In this document: one piece after another, positions 41,584 through 50,529 of the stretch
Layout of the letters: every line of letters starts with the position of its first letter
Position numbering within the stretch: position 1 is the stretch's first letter
Source of the DNA: Halobaculum sp. XH14
GTDB taxonomy: Archaea; Halobacteriota; Halobacteria; Halobacteriales; Haloferacaceae
Direction: 5' to 3'
NCBI RefSeq assembly: GCF_032116555.1
Contig: NZ_CP134949.1
Location: 1,736,001 to 1,800,000 of the forward strand
Length of the DNA stretch: 64,000 nt
Translations under genes and position numbers: made by a program
The notes under the pieces: generated by a model
What the model was told of the DNA's origin: nothing
Seen by the model: the letters and a program-made list of their open reading frames with translations, nothing else
Databases searched by the model: none

Positions 41584-42378
41584 ATGACGGAGACGGCACT
41601 CGAGACCGACGCGGAGTACGACGTGCTCGTCGCCGGCGGCGGCGTCGCGGGGCTGACCGCGGCGACGTACACGGCGCGGGCGGGCCTCCGAACGCTCGTC
41701 GTCGCCGACGGTGAGTCGATCCTCGGGCGCAACGCCCACCTGGAGAACGTCCCGGGTTTTCCCGCCGGCGTGAACCCGCGCCTCTTTGCCGACATGCTCC
41801 GCGAGCAGGCCGAGCGGAACGGCGCGGAGCGCGTGGCGGGCCGGGTCGAGGAACTAGCGGGCGTCGAGGACGAGTTCCGGGCCGATCTGGCGGACGGCGG
41901 GACGGTCACCGCCGCCCGCGTCGTCGCGGCGTCGTGGTCGGATGCCGACTACCTCGACGCGCTCGACGTGGCGGTCAGGGACGCCGGCAGCAAACGCTAC
42001 GTCGAGGTGGACGACTCGGGGCGAACGTCGGTCTCCGGGGTCTACGCCGCCGGGCGGCTCGCCGAGAAATACCACCAGACGGCCGTCGCCGCGGGCCACG
42101 GTGCCGAAACCGCCATCACGCTGGTCCACGACGCGGACGTGCCGTTCTACCACGACTGGGTCGTGCCGGAGGGCTACTTCACCGACCGCGGGCGGGAGGT
42201 CCCGCCGGGCTGTGAGGAGATCGACGCGGGAGAGCAGGCCCGCCGACAGGCCGAATCCAGGGGGACGATGCGCGAGTACTTCGCGGAGCCCCACGCGGAC
42301 CGCCAGCGCACCCACCCGAGCCTCGTCGACGACGACCGCGGCCGCGTCGACCCCGACTGGGAGTCGGACGACGACTGA
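41584..42378 (+). CDS. shortened thioredoxin reductase-fold FAD protein
   Basis: A 264-residue protein with an FAD Rossmann motif VLVAGGGVAGLTAATY near residue 14, the flavin-loop RNAHLENVPGFPAGVNP, and a C-terminal flavin segment GVYAAGRLAEKYHQTAVAAGHGAETAI. The NADPH domain and the CxxC redox centre of thioredoxin reductase are both missing: residues about 110-140 run straight from the first FAD half to the last FAD strand. It could bind FAD as a small electron carrier or be a decayed paralogue. The C-terminal tail is acidic and Arg-rich (HADRQRTHPS). Start ATG at 41584. Confidence 0.72.
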   Translation: MTETALETDAEYDVLVAGGGVAGLTAATYTARAGLRTLVVADGESILGRNAHLENVPGFPAGVNPRLFADMLREQAERNGAERVAGRVEELAGVEDEFRADLADGGTVTAARVVAASWSDADYLDALDVAVRDAGSKRYVEVDDSGRTSVSGVYAAGRLAEKYHQTAVAAGHGAETAITLVHDADVPFYHDWVVPEGYFTDRGREVPPGCEEIDAGEQARRQAESRGTMREYFAEPHADRQRTHPSLVDDDRGRVDPDWESDDD

Positions 42379-42612
42379 TCGTCCGCCCCACATCGTCGAC
42401 CCATCCAACCGCCTCGGCGACGCACCGATCCCCCGACGGAACGCGCTCCACTGACCAACCGCCGGGCGACGCTTCTCCGGCCAACCGCTGGACGGCGATT
42501 GCCCGACTAGCCCTCGGGTGGGACTGAAAGGGGCCGCGGGGGCTTTCGCGGTCCGCACTACGATACCGACCACGCAGAAACCACCACCGACCTGGACTCG
42601 GTGGACAACAAC

Positions 42613-42621
42613 GATTTATCA
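42613..42621 (+). promoter_or_regulatory. TATA-like element of coaBC
   Basis: GATTTATCA lies 24-32 bases before the ATG at 42645, the usual place for a leaderless haloarchaeal promoter. Confidence 0.5.
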
Positions 42622-42644
42622 CCCGGTCGGGAGAACACCGCACC

Positions 42645-43823
42645 ATGACCGACCTCCTCGCGGACACGAACGTCGCGCTCGGCGTCTCCGGGAGCATCGC
42701 GGCGGTGCGCGTCGTGGAACTCGCCCACGAGCTCCGCCGGCACGGGGCCTCGGTCCGGGCGGTGATGTCCGAGGCGTCCCGCGGTATCCTCCACCCGTGG
42801 GCCGTCGAGTTCGCCACCGAGCACGAGGTGGTCACCGAGATCACTGGCGGGGTCGAACACGTCGAGCTCTGCGGCCGGGACGGCTGGGCGGACGTGCTGT
42901 TGCTCGCGCCGGCGACCGCGAACACCGTCGGGAAGGTGGCCGCCGCGGTCGACGACACGCCGGTCACGACCTGTGCGACGACCGCGCTGGGTGCCGGACT
43001 CCCGGTCGTCGTCGCGCCGGCGATGCACGAGCCGATGTACGACCATCCCGGCGTGCTCGAGGCCATCGAGCGCGTCGAATCGTGGGGCGCCGACTTCGTC
43101 GACCCCCGCGTCGAGGAGGGGAAGGCGAAGATCGCGACCGAGGAAGCGATCGTCACCCAGACGGCGCGCGCGGCCGGGAACCGGCCGCTGGCGGGCCGGC
43201 ACGTCGTCGTCACCTCGGGGGCGACGACCGAGCAGGTGGACCCGATCCGCGTGCTGACGAACCGATCCTCGGGTCGGACCGGCCGCGCCGCCGCACGCGC
43301 CTGCTACGCCCGCGGCGCTGACGTGACCCTCGTCCACGACGGCGACGAGGTGCCGTACGTCGACGTGATCGCGGTCGAGACCGGCGAAGAGATGACCGAC
43401 GCGACCGTCGCGGCCTGCGAGGACGCGGACGCGCTCGTCTCCGCCGCGGCCATCTCGGATTACACGGTCGAGGGGGTCGACGAGAAGATCCGGTCGGGAA
43501 AGGAGTCGCTCACGCTCGATCTGGTTCCCACGCCGAAGCTCATCGATGCCGTGCGCGAGACGTACCCCGACCTCGCCGTCGTCGGGTTCAAGGCGGAGTC
43601 CGAGGGCGACGACGACGCGCTGGTCGGGAGGGCACGGGAGCTCCTCGACCGCGCGATGCTGTCCTTCGTCGTCGCCAACGACGCCTCCGTGATGGGCGCG
43701 GACGCGACGCGGGCGCTCGTCGTTCGGGCGGACGAAGTCTCCGCGTTCGAGGGCTCGAAGCTCGGGCTCGGGCTCAGAATCGCCGACGAACTGGCGGAAG
43801 AGTTCGGGACCGTCGGCGAGTGA
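42645..43823 (+). CDS. coaBC: bifunctional phosphopantothenoylcysteine decarboxylase / phosphopantothenate--cysteine ligase
   Basis: A 392-residue fusion for two CoA-synthesis steps. Residues 1-185 are the FMN-dependent CoaC decarboxylase (VALGVSGSIAAVRVVELA, LAPATANTVGKVA, VAPAMHEPMYDHP, EEGKAKIATEE). Residues 186-392 are the CoaB ligase (GRHVVVTSGATTEQVDPIRVLTNRSSGRTG, AAISDYTVEGVDEKIRSGKE, VVANDASVMGAD). The decarboxylase PAM-H-M motif is the archaeal variant of PAMN. A TATA element 24 bases upstream supports the start. The gene is separate from the Mrp operon that ends nearby on the other strand. Confidence 0.94.
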   Translation: MTDLLADTNVALGVSGSIAAVRVVELAHELRRHGASVRAVMSEASRGILHPWAVEFATEHEVVTEITGGVEHVELCGRDGWADVLLLAPATANTVGKVAAAVDDTPVTTCATTALGAGLPVVVAPAMHEPMYDHPGVLEAIERVESWGADFVDPRVEEGKAKIATEEAIVTQTARAAGNRPLAGRHVVVTSGATTEQVDPIRVLTNRSSGRTGRAAARACYARGADVTLVHDGDEVPYVDVIAVETGEEMTDATVAACEDADALVSAAAISDYTVEGVDEKIRSGKESLTLDLVPTPKLIDAVRETYPDLAVVGFKAESEGDDDALVGRARELLDRAMLSFVVANDASVMGADATRALVVRADEVSAFEGSKLGLGLRIADELAEEFGTVGE

Positions 43824-43883
43824 CCCGTCTGTGAACGGACTCGGACTCGGACTCGTCGGGAGAAGGCTGCCGAGCGGGGACGG

Positions 43884-44273
43884 CTACTCGTTCTCGCCGG
43901 CCCGCTCCGTTTCCGCGCCCGTCCGGCTGGGCCACGTGACCCCCTCCTCGAACTCGACGCCCATCCGCTGGGCGGCCCGCGAGATCATGTGGCTGCCCGT
44001 CGGTGCGGTGAGGAACAGGAACAGGATCGTGACCAGCGCCTTCAGTCCCTGACCGGCCGGGCCGAAGTACACCCAGGCGGCCAGCGCGATGCCGGAGACG
44101 CCCAGCGTCGTCGCCTTCGTGGTGGCGTGGAGCCGGTTGTACACGTTCGGCAGGCGGAACAGGCCGACCGTCCCCACGACGAGGAAGAACGACCCCACGA
44201 GCACTAGCAGGACGACCAGCGCGGCCCCGACCGGTCCGACGGTCGTGCCGGCGGCGGATTCTGCGGCGATCAT
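43884..44273 (-). CDS. mnhG: Mrp Na+/H+ antiporter subunit G
   Basis: A 129-residue small membrane subunit, the last gene of a seven-gene Mrp operon. It has three hydrophobic segments (GPVGAALVVLLVLVGSFFLVVG; NVYNRLHATTKATTLGVSGIAL; ALVTILFLFLTAPTGSHMI) with the family-typical LPNVYNRLHATTKATTLG and APTGSHMISRAA. The acidic C-terminal tail (EEGVTWPSRTGAETERAGENE) faces the cytoplasm. Its start overlaps the mnhF stop by four bases. Confidence 0.93.
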   Translation of the reverse strand: MIAAESAAGTTVGPVGAALVVLLVLVGSFFLVVGTVGLFRLPNVYNRLHATTKATTLGVSGIALAAWVYFGPAGQGLKALVTILFLFLTAPTGSHMISRAAQRMGVEFEEGVTWPSRTGAETERAGENE

Positions 44274-44560
44274 TCGATGATGTCCCCCTCGGTCACGTAC
44301 CGTGCGACGGTGACCGTGCTGATGAATCCGATGATCGCGAGCACGATGCTCACGTCGAGGAAGAACCCCTGCGCGGACGCCATCGCGTACAGCAGCGCGA
44401 TGGCGACGACGTTCGTCCCGATGACGTCGAGCGCGACGACCCTGTCTGGCGTCGTCGGCCCGGTGATGACGCGGTAGCCCACCGCGAGCGTCGCGGCCGC
44501 CGCGAGCGCGAGCGCACCCGAGAGGAACAGCGGCAGCAGATCGACGAGGGGGCTACTCAT
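44270..44560 (-). CDS. mnhF: Mrp Na+/H+ antiporter subunit F
   Basis: A 96-residue subunit with three membrane segments and the conserved GPTTPDRVVALDVIGTNVVAIALLYA region, followed by FLDVSIVLAIIGFISTVTVARYV. MnhF is needed for Mrp complex assembly. It is transcribed between mnhE (eight-base overlap) and mnhG (four-base overlap). Confidence 0.93.
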   Translation of the reverse strand: MSSPLVDLLPLFLSGALALAAAATLAVGYRVITGPTTPDRVVALDVIGTNVVAIALLYAMASAQGFFLDVSIVLAIIGFISTVTVARYVTEGDIIE

Positions 44561-45116
44561 CGTCCACCCCGCCGTCGGTCGCCGGGTCGCCGGGGACCGG
44601 ATCGCCCGGGGACAGGTCCTCCCGGAAGATGACCAGCGCGTAGTCCTCCCAGTTCCGGATCGGTCCGAGCACGTCGGCGGCGTCCTCGGCCGAGATGCTG
44701 TGCACGTACAGGGCGTTCGCGTCGGCGTCGTAATCCATCGTCAGGGTACCGGGCGTGAGCGTGATGCTGTTCGCGATCGTCGTCACCGCCGCGTCCGACT
44801 GAACGCGGAGGGGGACCTCCACGACGGCCGGTTCGATCGGCATCGACGGCGAGAGGACGACCCGCGCGACGGCCAGGTTCGCCACGAGCAGTTCCTTCAG
44901 GAACGTCAGCACGTAGAGGGCCGCGTACGGGAGGACCCGGAGCGTTCGGGCAGTCGGCGGTCCAGCGTAGAACCGCCGGAGGGCGAACGCGACGGGGAGG
45001 CTCACCGCGAGGCCGATCAGTCCCTCCTCCGCGATACGCGTCGCCTCGAGTGGCACCCCGCGCACGAACAGCCAGAGCACCGCGAACACGACCGCGTTCA
45101 CCAGCCAGCGCCGCAT
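44553..45116 (-). CDS. mnhE: Mrp Na+/H+ antiporter subunit E
   Basis: A 187-residue subunit with two or three N-terminal membrane segments (LVNAVVFAVLWLFVRGVPL; TLRVLPYAALYVLTFLKELLVANL) and a cytoplasmic beta domain containing the conserved NSITLTPGTLTMDYD. Acidic residues end the chain. Its first base overlaps the last base of mnhD, and its end overlaps mnhF. Confidence 0.93.
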   Translation of the reverse strand: MRRWLVNAVVFAVLWLFVRGVPLEATRIAEEGLIGLAVSLPVAFALRRFYAGPPTARTLRVLPYAALYVLTFLKELLVANLAVARVVLSPSMPIEPAVVEVPLRVQSDAAVTTIANSITLTPGTLTMDYDADANALYVHSISAEDAADVLGPIRNWEDYALVIFREDLSPGDPVPGDPATDGGVDDE

Positions 45117-46840
45117 CAGGACTCACCCCCCTGGGTCAGCACCGGCTCGGGCGCGACCGCGTCGACGTAGCCCGCGGTGTCCGTCGCGGCCTCGGCCGCG
45201 CGGGTCGCGGCCTCGACGACGAACTCCACGCCGACGCCGAAGCCGACCAGACACAGCGCCAGCGCGACGACGGCCGTCAGTTGCACGGCCAGCGATCCGA
45301 CGATCACGTCCGTCGCACCCTCGCCCTGAGCGGCGCCGTCGGGGGCGCCGCCGTCCGCGGCCACTCCCGAGGACCGCTTGCTCCAGCGACTCGGCAGCGC
45401 CGCGAGCACCGTCTCGGTCGGCTCGCCCCAGAACACCTGGTTCCAGAGCCGCGTGACGTACGCGATTGTCAGCACCGCCCCGCCCAGCGCCGCGGCCAGC
45501 GCGAGCCCGCCCGCGAGGGGGGCTACCGCGAGGGCTTCGACGCCCGCACGGAACACGAGGAGCTTGCCGAAGAAGCCGACCAGCGGCGGGACGCCGACGA
45601 GCGAGAGCCCGCCGAGCAGGAACGCGCCTGCGAGCAGCGGCGCGCGCGAGGCCAGCCCGCCGAGCCGGTCGAAGTCGGTCGTGCCGACCGCGGAGTAGAC
45701 GGTGCCCGACGCGAGGAACAGGAGCCCCTTGGCGAGCCCGTGGTTGAGCGCGTACACGAGCGCCGCCGCGACGCCGAGCGTCGCCAGCGTTCCCCCGGCG
45801 CCGGGGCCGCCGAAGTCGACCGCGAGCGCGGGCGCGGCCATCGCCACGGCGAGCGGGAGCACGATGAACCCGACCTGCGCGATCGAGGAGAACGCCAGCA
45901 TGCCGTCGACGTCCTCGCGCCCGACCGCGGCAGCGCCGCCGTAGAGGATCGAGAGCACCGCACCCACGAACAGCGCCGGGCCGACGTAGGCGAACGTGCC
46001 GGTGTTCGCGTACGCGGCGCCGGCGAAGACGGTGAAGAACAGCCGAATGATCGCGTAGACCCCGACCTTCTTCACCACGCCCGCGAGCACGGCCGTCACC
46101 GGCGCGGGCGCGGCACGGTACGCCGACGGCACCCAGAAGTGGAACGGGACGAGTCCGGCCTTCAACGCGAACACCGAGAGCAGCAGCGAGGCCAGCCCCA
46201 GCGTGGGCGCGAGTTCGACGCCGTAGGCCGCCGGGTTCGCGAGCCTGCGGGCCATGTCCGCCATGTTGAGCGTGCCGACCGTGGCGTACAGCCCGCCGAT
46301 GGCGACGAGCATCAGCGCGCTCGCCAGCAGGTTGAGGACGACGTATCCCAGCGCCGCGCGGGTGTGTTCGCGGCCCGAGTAGAACAGCACGAGGATGTAG
46401 CTCGCCATGAGCATCACCTCGAACCAGACGAAGAGATTGAACACGTCGGCCGTGAGGAACGCCCCCGTCACGCCGGCGAGCATGAAGTGGAACAGCGGCG
46501 TGAACGAGAGCCGCCGTGCGAACTCGTCGACGTAGACGGAGGCGAACGCGAGCGCGGGCAGGAAGACGACGGCCGCGAGCCCGAGCATGAACGCCGACAG
46601 CGAGTCCGCGACGAGCGTGATGCCGAACGGCGCGGGCCAGTTCGACACGTAGTACGGGACGACGCGGGGGCCGCCCGTCGCGAACACGACCGAATCGAAC
46701 AGCGCCGCCACGGCACCGAGGTAGGCGACGCCGCCGAGCAGGCTGATCGCCCGCCGGAGGCGTCCGTCGAACCGGACGAGCAGCGTGAGGATGCCGGTCC
46801 CGAGCGCGACGAGCAACGGCGCGACGACGAGCGCCGACAT
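45116..46840 (-). CDS. mnhD: Mrp Na+/H+ antiporter subunit D (NuoN/NuoM-like)
   Basis: A 574-residue polytopic subunit homologous to the proton-pumping NuoM/N subunits of complex I. It has about fourteen membrane helices with charged residues in central helices (WFEVMLMASYILV; FALKAGLVPFHFWVPSAYRAAPAPVTAVLAGVVKKVGVYAIIR, which carries the conserved Lys and the HFWLP-like motif). The C-terminal part after residue 490 is a less conserved linker rich in Gly/Ala/Asp. It overlaps mnhC by one base and mnhE by one base. Confidence 0.93.
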   Translation of the reverse strand: MSALVVAPLLVALGTGILTLLVRFDGRLRRAISLLGGVAYLGAVAALFDSVVFATGGPRVVPYYVSNWPAPFGITLVADSLSAFMLGLAAVVFLPALAFASVYVDEFARRLSFTPLFHFMLAGVTGAFLTADVFNLFVWFEVMLMASYILVLFYSGREHTRAALGYVVLNLLASALMLVAIGGLYATVGTLNMADMARRLANPAAYGVELAPTLGLASLLLSVFALKAGLVPFHFWVPSAYRAAPAPVTAVLAGVVKKVGVYAIIRLFFTVFAGAAYANTGTFAYVGPALFVGAVLSILYGGAAAVGREDVDGMLAFSSIAQVGFIVLPLAVAMAAPALAVDFGGPGAGGTLATLGVAAALVYALNHGLAKGLLFLASGTVYSAVGTTDFDRLGGLASRAPLLAGAFLLGGLSLVGVPPLVGFFGKLLVFRAGVEALAVAPLAGGLALAAALGGAVLTIAYVTRLWNQVFWGEPTETVLAALPSRWSKRSSGVAADGGAPDGAAQGEGATDVIVGSLAVQLTAVVALALCLVGFGVGVEFVVEAATRAAEAATDTAGYVDAVAPEPVLTQGGES

Positions 46841-47325
46841 CAGTCGTCACCCCCGTCGTCGAACCCGAAATCGTCGGCGGGACCACCATCGGCGGCGGCC
46901 CCGACCTCGCCCTCGATACCACCGTCCGTCGCGGCGGCCGCTGCGCCGCTCGCCGCGGCCCCGTCGTCGCCGGCCGCCGGTCGGGGGCCGTTCCGCCCGA
47001 GTTCGTACACGTCGATGGTGCCGTGCTCCTCGTACACCCGATAGGTGAGCACGAGCGCGAGCGCGGTCGTCCCGAACCCGATGACGATGGCGGTCAACAC
47101 GAGCGCCTGCACGAGCGGGTCGGTCGGAAGCGCGGCGTCCTCGGCGACGAAGTTTCCGATGGGCGCGCCGCCCGCGAACCCGCCCATCGTGACGAGGTAG
47201 ACGTTCGCGGCCTGTGCGATGATGGTGACGCCCCAGACGACCCGGACCACGTCGCGGCGGAGCACGAGGAACGTCCCGAGCGCGAACAGGGTTCCCAGCA
47301 CGCCCGCGAGGATCCACTGGGTCAT
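46840..47325 (-). CDS. mnhC: Mrp Na+/H+ antiporter subunit C (NuoK-like)
   Basis: A 161-residue subunit homologous to NuoK. Three membrane segments are seen: WILAGVLGTLFALGTFLVL, RVVWGVTIIAQAANVYLVT and LVLTAIVIGFGTTALALVLTY. The usual MnhC ends near residue 115, but this one has about 45 extra residues, nearly all Ala, Gly and Asp (AAGDDGAAASGAAAAATDGG and more), presumably a disordered acidic tail. GTPases or other folds are not apparent in the tail. The start was fixed by the family's MTQWILAG opening and a four-base overlap with mnhB. Confidence 0.9.
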   Translation of the reverse strand: MTQWILAGVLGTLFALGTFLVLRRDVVRVVWGVTIIAQAANVYLVTMGGFAGGAPIGNFVAEDAALPTDPLVQALVLTAIVIGFGTTALALVLTYRVYEEHGTIDVYELGRNGPRPAAGDDGAAASGAAAAATDGGIEGEVGAAADGGPADDFGFDDGGDD

Positions 47326-47894
47326 TCGCTCCCCGCCTCCCCGAGGACCGTGAGCAGGCCCCCCACGACCGTGAGGTAGACGCCGACGTCGAACGCGAGC
47401 GCCGACGCCACCTCGAGTTCGTGATACAGCGGGACCCCCTCCAGGAACAGGACGGCCTGGGTGAGAAACGGCAGGCCGAACAGCATCGGGACCAGCCCGC
47501 TGAGGAACGCGACCGCGAGTCCCCCAGTGAACAACAGCCGGTACAGGCCGATGGTTCGATCGGTCGCTTCGCCGCCCGAGCCCATCTCGAGCAGTTCCGA
47601 CTGGAGGAACTCCATCCCGAACACGACGTAGACGAGCACGAACGCCGTCGTCGTGAGGACGCCGCCGATGAAGCCGCCGCCCGGCTGGTTGTGCCCCTGG
47701 AGCATGAACGCGAGCGCCGTGACGAGGATGATCGGGACGGTCACGCGAACGACGGTTCGCGCGATGACGGTCGTCCGATGTTCGTGCTCGATGCCGGGCG
47801 CGGCCGACCCGGCAGGTCGGGTGTCGGCGGCGTCCGCGCCGTCGGCGCCCTCGCCGGTGGAGAGGTCCGGTTCGGGGCCCGAAGCGTTCGTCAC
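47322..47894 (-). CDS. mnhB: Mrp Na+/H+ antiporter subunit B (MnhB domain)
   Basis: A 190-residue subunit with four membrane segments (RVTVPIILVTALAFMLQGH; GGFIGGVLTTTAFVLVYVVFG; TIGLYRLLFTGGLAVAFLSG; ALAFDVGVYLTVVGGLLTVL). The conserved HNQPGGGFIGG loop identifies MnhB. About 45 acidic and Ala-rich residues precede the first segment. It overlaps mnhA and mnhC by four bases each. Confidence 0.92.
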   Translation of the reverse strand: MTNASGPEPDLSTGEGADGADAADTRPAGSAAPGIEHEHRTTVIARTVVRVTVPIILVTALAFMLQGHNQPGGGFIGGVLTTTAFVLVYVVFGMEFLQSELLEMGSGGEATDRTIGLYRLLFTGGLAVAFLSGLVPMLFGLPFLTQAVLFLEGVPLYHELEVASALAFDVGVYLTVVGGLLTVLGEAGSE

Positions 47895-50275
47895 TGTGCC
47901 TCACCCCGTCCACGCATCCGAACGAGCGTCAACACCGAGAGCGCCGCCATGGCGACCACGGTAATCTCCCCGAGCGTGTCGATCGCGCGGAAGTCCACGA
48001 GCACGACGTTGACGACGTTGTAGCCGCCACCGTAGTCCGTGAACAGCGGCGGGTGCTCGGCCGGGACGCCTGCCAGCCGCGAGAGGTTCCCGCCGATGGC
48101 GTCCGGGCTGCCGGCGGTCGCGAACACGACCGTGAGAAACACCGTCGCGCCGACCAGCACCGAGAGCGCCCCGTCACGCACCGCGACCGAGAACCGGGGG
48201 CTGCCGTAGTAGGCGGGGAGCCTGTCGAGCACGAGCAGGAACAGCACCAGCACGAGCGTCTCGACGACGAGCTGGGTGAGCGCGAGGTCCGGCGCGTCCG
48301 CGAGGATGTAGAAGATGGCGACCATGAACCCCAGGATCGAGAGCGTGAGCACGCCGGCGACGTGTGACGGCGCGCCACCGACCGCCGCGGCGCCGACGAG
48401 CGCGACGAGGAGCACGAGCACCATCGCCGCGGTCATGCCGTCCGCGAGTTCGACCGCCGGGAAGCCGACGCCGGTCGCCAGGTACGCGCCGACGACGAGC
48501 ACCGACGTCGCCGCGAACACCCACGTCGCGTACGTCCGCAGCAGGCCGGTCTGGACCCGGGAGACGAGGGTCTTCGAGCCGGCCGTCAGCCCGTCGACGC
48601 TGCCGTCGTACCACCAGTTCGCGCGGACCGGACCGTGAAGCAGGCCCCGGATTCCGTCGTGGAGACGGTCGTAGCGCGGCCACAGGAGCGCGCCGACGCC
48701 GATGGTGATCGCGCTCATCCACACCGGCGGGGTGAGGTGGGTCGGCAGGCCGACCGAGAACGAGTGCGCGTCGCCGGGCACCGTGCTCGCGTACACTTCC
48801 CCGACGAGCGTGTCGATCGCGAGCTGGGGGTCGACGCTGATGACCGCGACGAGCGCGCCGAGGATCACCGGCGGAACCAGCATCGGCAGGGGCGGCCGGT
48901 GGACGTCCCCGAGGTCGCCGTTCGGGTCGCCGAGGAACAGCGAGAGGAACTTCAGCGAGTAGAGGAACGTGAACACCGAGCCGAACACGGCGACGACCGG
49001 GAACAGCCAGGTCAGCCCGCCCGCGTCCTCGGCCAGCACGAACGTCGCCTCGAACAGGAGTTCCTTCGAGTAGAAGCCGTTGAACGGCGGGATGCCGGCC
49101 ATCGACAGCGACGCCAGTCCGGCAACCAGCGCCGTCACCGGGAGGTCGTGTCGGAGCCCGCGGAGCTTCGATATCTTCCGCGTCCCCGCCTCGTGGGCGA
49201 CGATTCCGGCGACGAGGAACAGCGCCGCCTTGAACGACGCGTGGTTGAGGATGTGGAACGCGCCCGTCTCGGCGCCGTAGGCGTTGGCCGCCCCGAACCC
49301 GGCGACGATGAGGCCGAGGTGGGAGGCCGTCGAGTAGGCGAGCAGCTCCTTGATGTCGGTCGCCGCGACGGCGAGGATCGCCGTGACGGTCATCGTGAGC
49401 AGGCCGAGCGTCACGAACAGGAGCGACCACTCGGGGAGGGACGTCGCCTCCGGGACCGCATCCAGGAAGAACGGCCGGAAGCGACCGACGAGATAGACGC
49501 CCGCCTTCACCATCGTCGCGGAGTGGAGGAACGCCGAGACCGGCGTGGGCGCCTCCATCGCGTTCGGCAGCCAGACGTGGAACGGGACCTGTGCGGACTT
49601 GGTCGCCGCACCGATAGCCAGCAGCAGCAGGCTGGGCAGGAACAGCCCGGCGCTCCGGAGCGTCGCCACGGTCTCGCCGGCGTTCGCCGTGAGCGACCCG
49701 GGCCCGACGATGAGGGTCGTGTCACCCGCCCACGCGAACACCAGGAAGCCGGCGAGCATGAACAGTCCGCCGGCCACGGTGATGAGCATGGACTTGCGTG
49801 CCGCGTACTGGGAGGACTTCTCGCCGGTGTAGTGGCCGATGAGGATGAACGACGAGAGGCTCGTCAGCTCCCAGAACGTGAACAGCGCGAACAGGTCCGC
49901 CGCGAGCGCGACGCCGAGCATCGAGCCCATGAACGCGAGCAGCGTCGCGTAGTACTTCGCCTGTCCCGGTTCGCCGTGCATGTACCCGCCCGAGTAGGTG
50001 AGGGTCAGCACGCCGACACCTGACGCGAGCAGGGAGATGAGCAGCGAGAGCCCGTCGACGTAGAACGCGAGCGAGATGCCCAGCGACGGGACCCACTCCG
50101 TCCCCACGAGGCCGTGTGTGCCTGTCACCGTGAGTCGGGCGACCAGCGCGAAACAGACCGCCGCGACCCCGGCCGCGTAGTAGGCGGTACGCTCGCCCGC
50201 CACCCGATGGACGAGCGGCGTGAGCGCCGCCCCCGCGAACGGGAGAAACACGACGGCGAGAACGATATCGAGCAC
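47891..50275 (-). CDS. mnhA: Mrp Na+/H+ antiporter subunit A (NuoL-like)
   Basis: A 794-residue large subunit that opens the operon. Residues 1-~520 are homologous to NuoL with TYSGGYMHGEPGQAKYYATLLAFMGSMLGVALAADLFALFTFWELTSLSSF, of which the FWELTSLSSF portion is diagnostic, and KSAQVPFHVWLPNAMEAPTPVSAFLHSATMVKAGVYL. The C-terminal ~200 residues hold the DUF4040 and MrpA-specific helices (LTQLVVETLVLVLFLLVL, VLVDFRAIDTLGEITVVAMA). GTG at 50275 is preferred to a start at 50371 because a TATA-like element lies 26-35 bases upstream. It is much shorter than bacterial MrpA fusions that also include MrpB. Confidence 0.92.
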   Translation of the reverse strand: MLDIVLAVVFLPFAGAALTPLVHRVAGERTAYYAAGVAAVCFALVARLTVTGTHGLVGTEWVPSLGISLAFYVDGLSLLISLLASGVGVLTLTYSGGYMHGEPGQAKYYATLLAFMGSMLGVALAADLFALFTFWELTSLSSFILIGHYTGEKSSQYAARKSMLITVAGGLFMLAGFLVFAWAGDTTLIVGPGSLTANAGETVATLRSAGLFLPSLLLLAIGAATKSAQVPFHVWLPNAMEAPTPVSAFLHSATMVKAGVYLVGRFRPFFLDAVPEATSLPEWSLLFVTLGLLTMTVTAILAVAATDIKELLAYSTASHLGLIVAGFGAANAYGAETGAFHILNHASFKAALFLVAGIVAHEAGTRKISKLRGLRHDLPVTALVAGLASLSMAGIPPFNGFYSKELLFEATFVLAEDAGGLTWLFPVVAVFGSVFTFLYSLKFLSLFLGDPNGDLGDVHRPPLPMLVPPVILGALVAVISVDPQLAIDTLVGEVYASTVPGDAHSFSVGLPTHLTPPVWMSAITIGVGALLWPRYDRLHDGIRGLLHGPVRANWWYDGSVDGLTAGSKTLVSRVQTGLLRTYATWVFAATSVLVVGAYLATGVGFPAVELADGMTAAMVLVLLVALVGAAAVGGAPSHVAGVLTLSILGFMVAIFYILADAPDLALTQLVVETLVLVLFLLVLDRLPAYYGSPRFSVAVRDGALSVLVGATVFLTVVFATAGSPDAIGGNLSRLAGVPAEHPPLFTDYGGGYNVVNVVLVDFRAIDTLGEITVVAMAALSVLTLVRMRGRGEAQ

Positions 50276-50300
50276 ACGCGTGGGGTGGGGTGAAGCCGAC

Positions 50301-50310
50301 TTAGGTGTTA
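50301..50310 (-). promoter_or_regulatory. TATA-like element of the Mrp operon
   Basis: TAACACCTAA on the minus strand lies 26-35 bases before the GTG of mnhA and is the only AT-rich patch upstream of the seven overlapping genes. It is therefore the likely single promoter of the operon. Confidence 0.45.
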
Positions 50311-50529
50311 TCAAACCGCTGGCAGCGTCGCCCGCGAGTTCCGGCGACGGTTCGCTCGGCCGTCCGAGCACGAACCCGACGAAGCGTCACCAGCGACGCC
50401 GAATCACGACGGCGAGGAATCGCGAACTCATCGCTGAACCACGATCGCCCCTGAATCTCAGTTCAGTGCCGTCGATTACTGAAATCGGCTTCCGGGAACG
50501 CCTTTTGGCCGTCCCCGAGAGCCGACGGT

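Noticed and set aside
45050-47044. Long plus-strand frame antisense to mnhD
   Set aside because: It is almost wholly Arg, Glu, Asp and Gln, the typical antisense shadow of a membrane protein gene.
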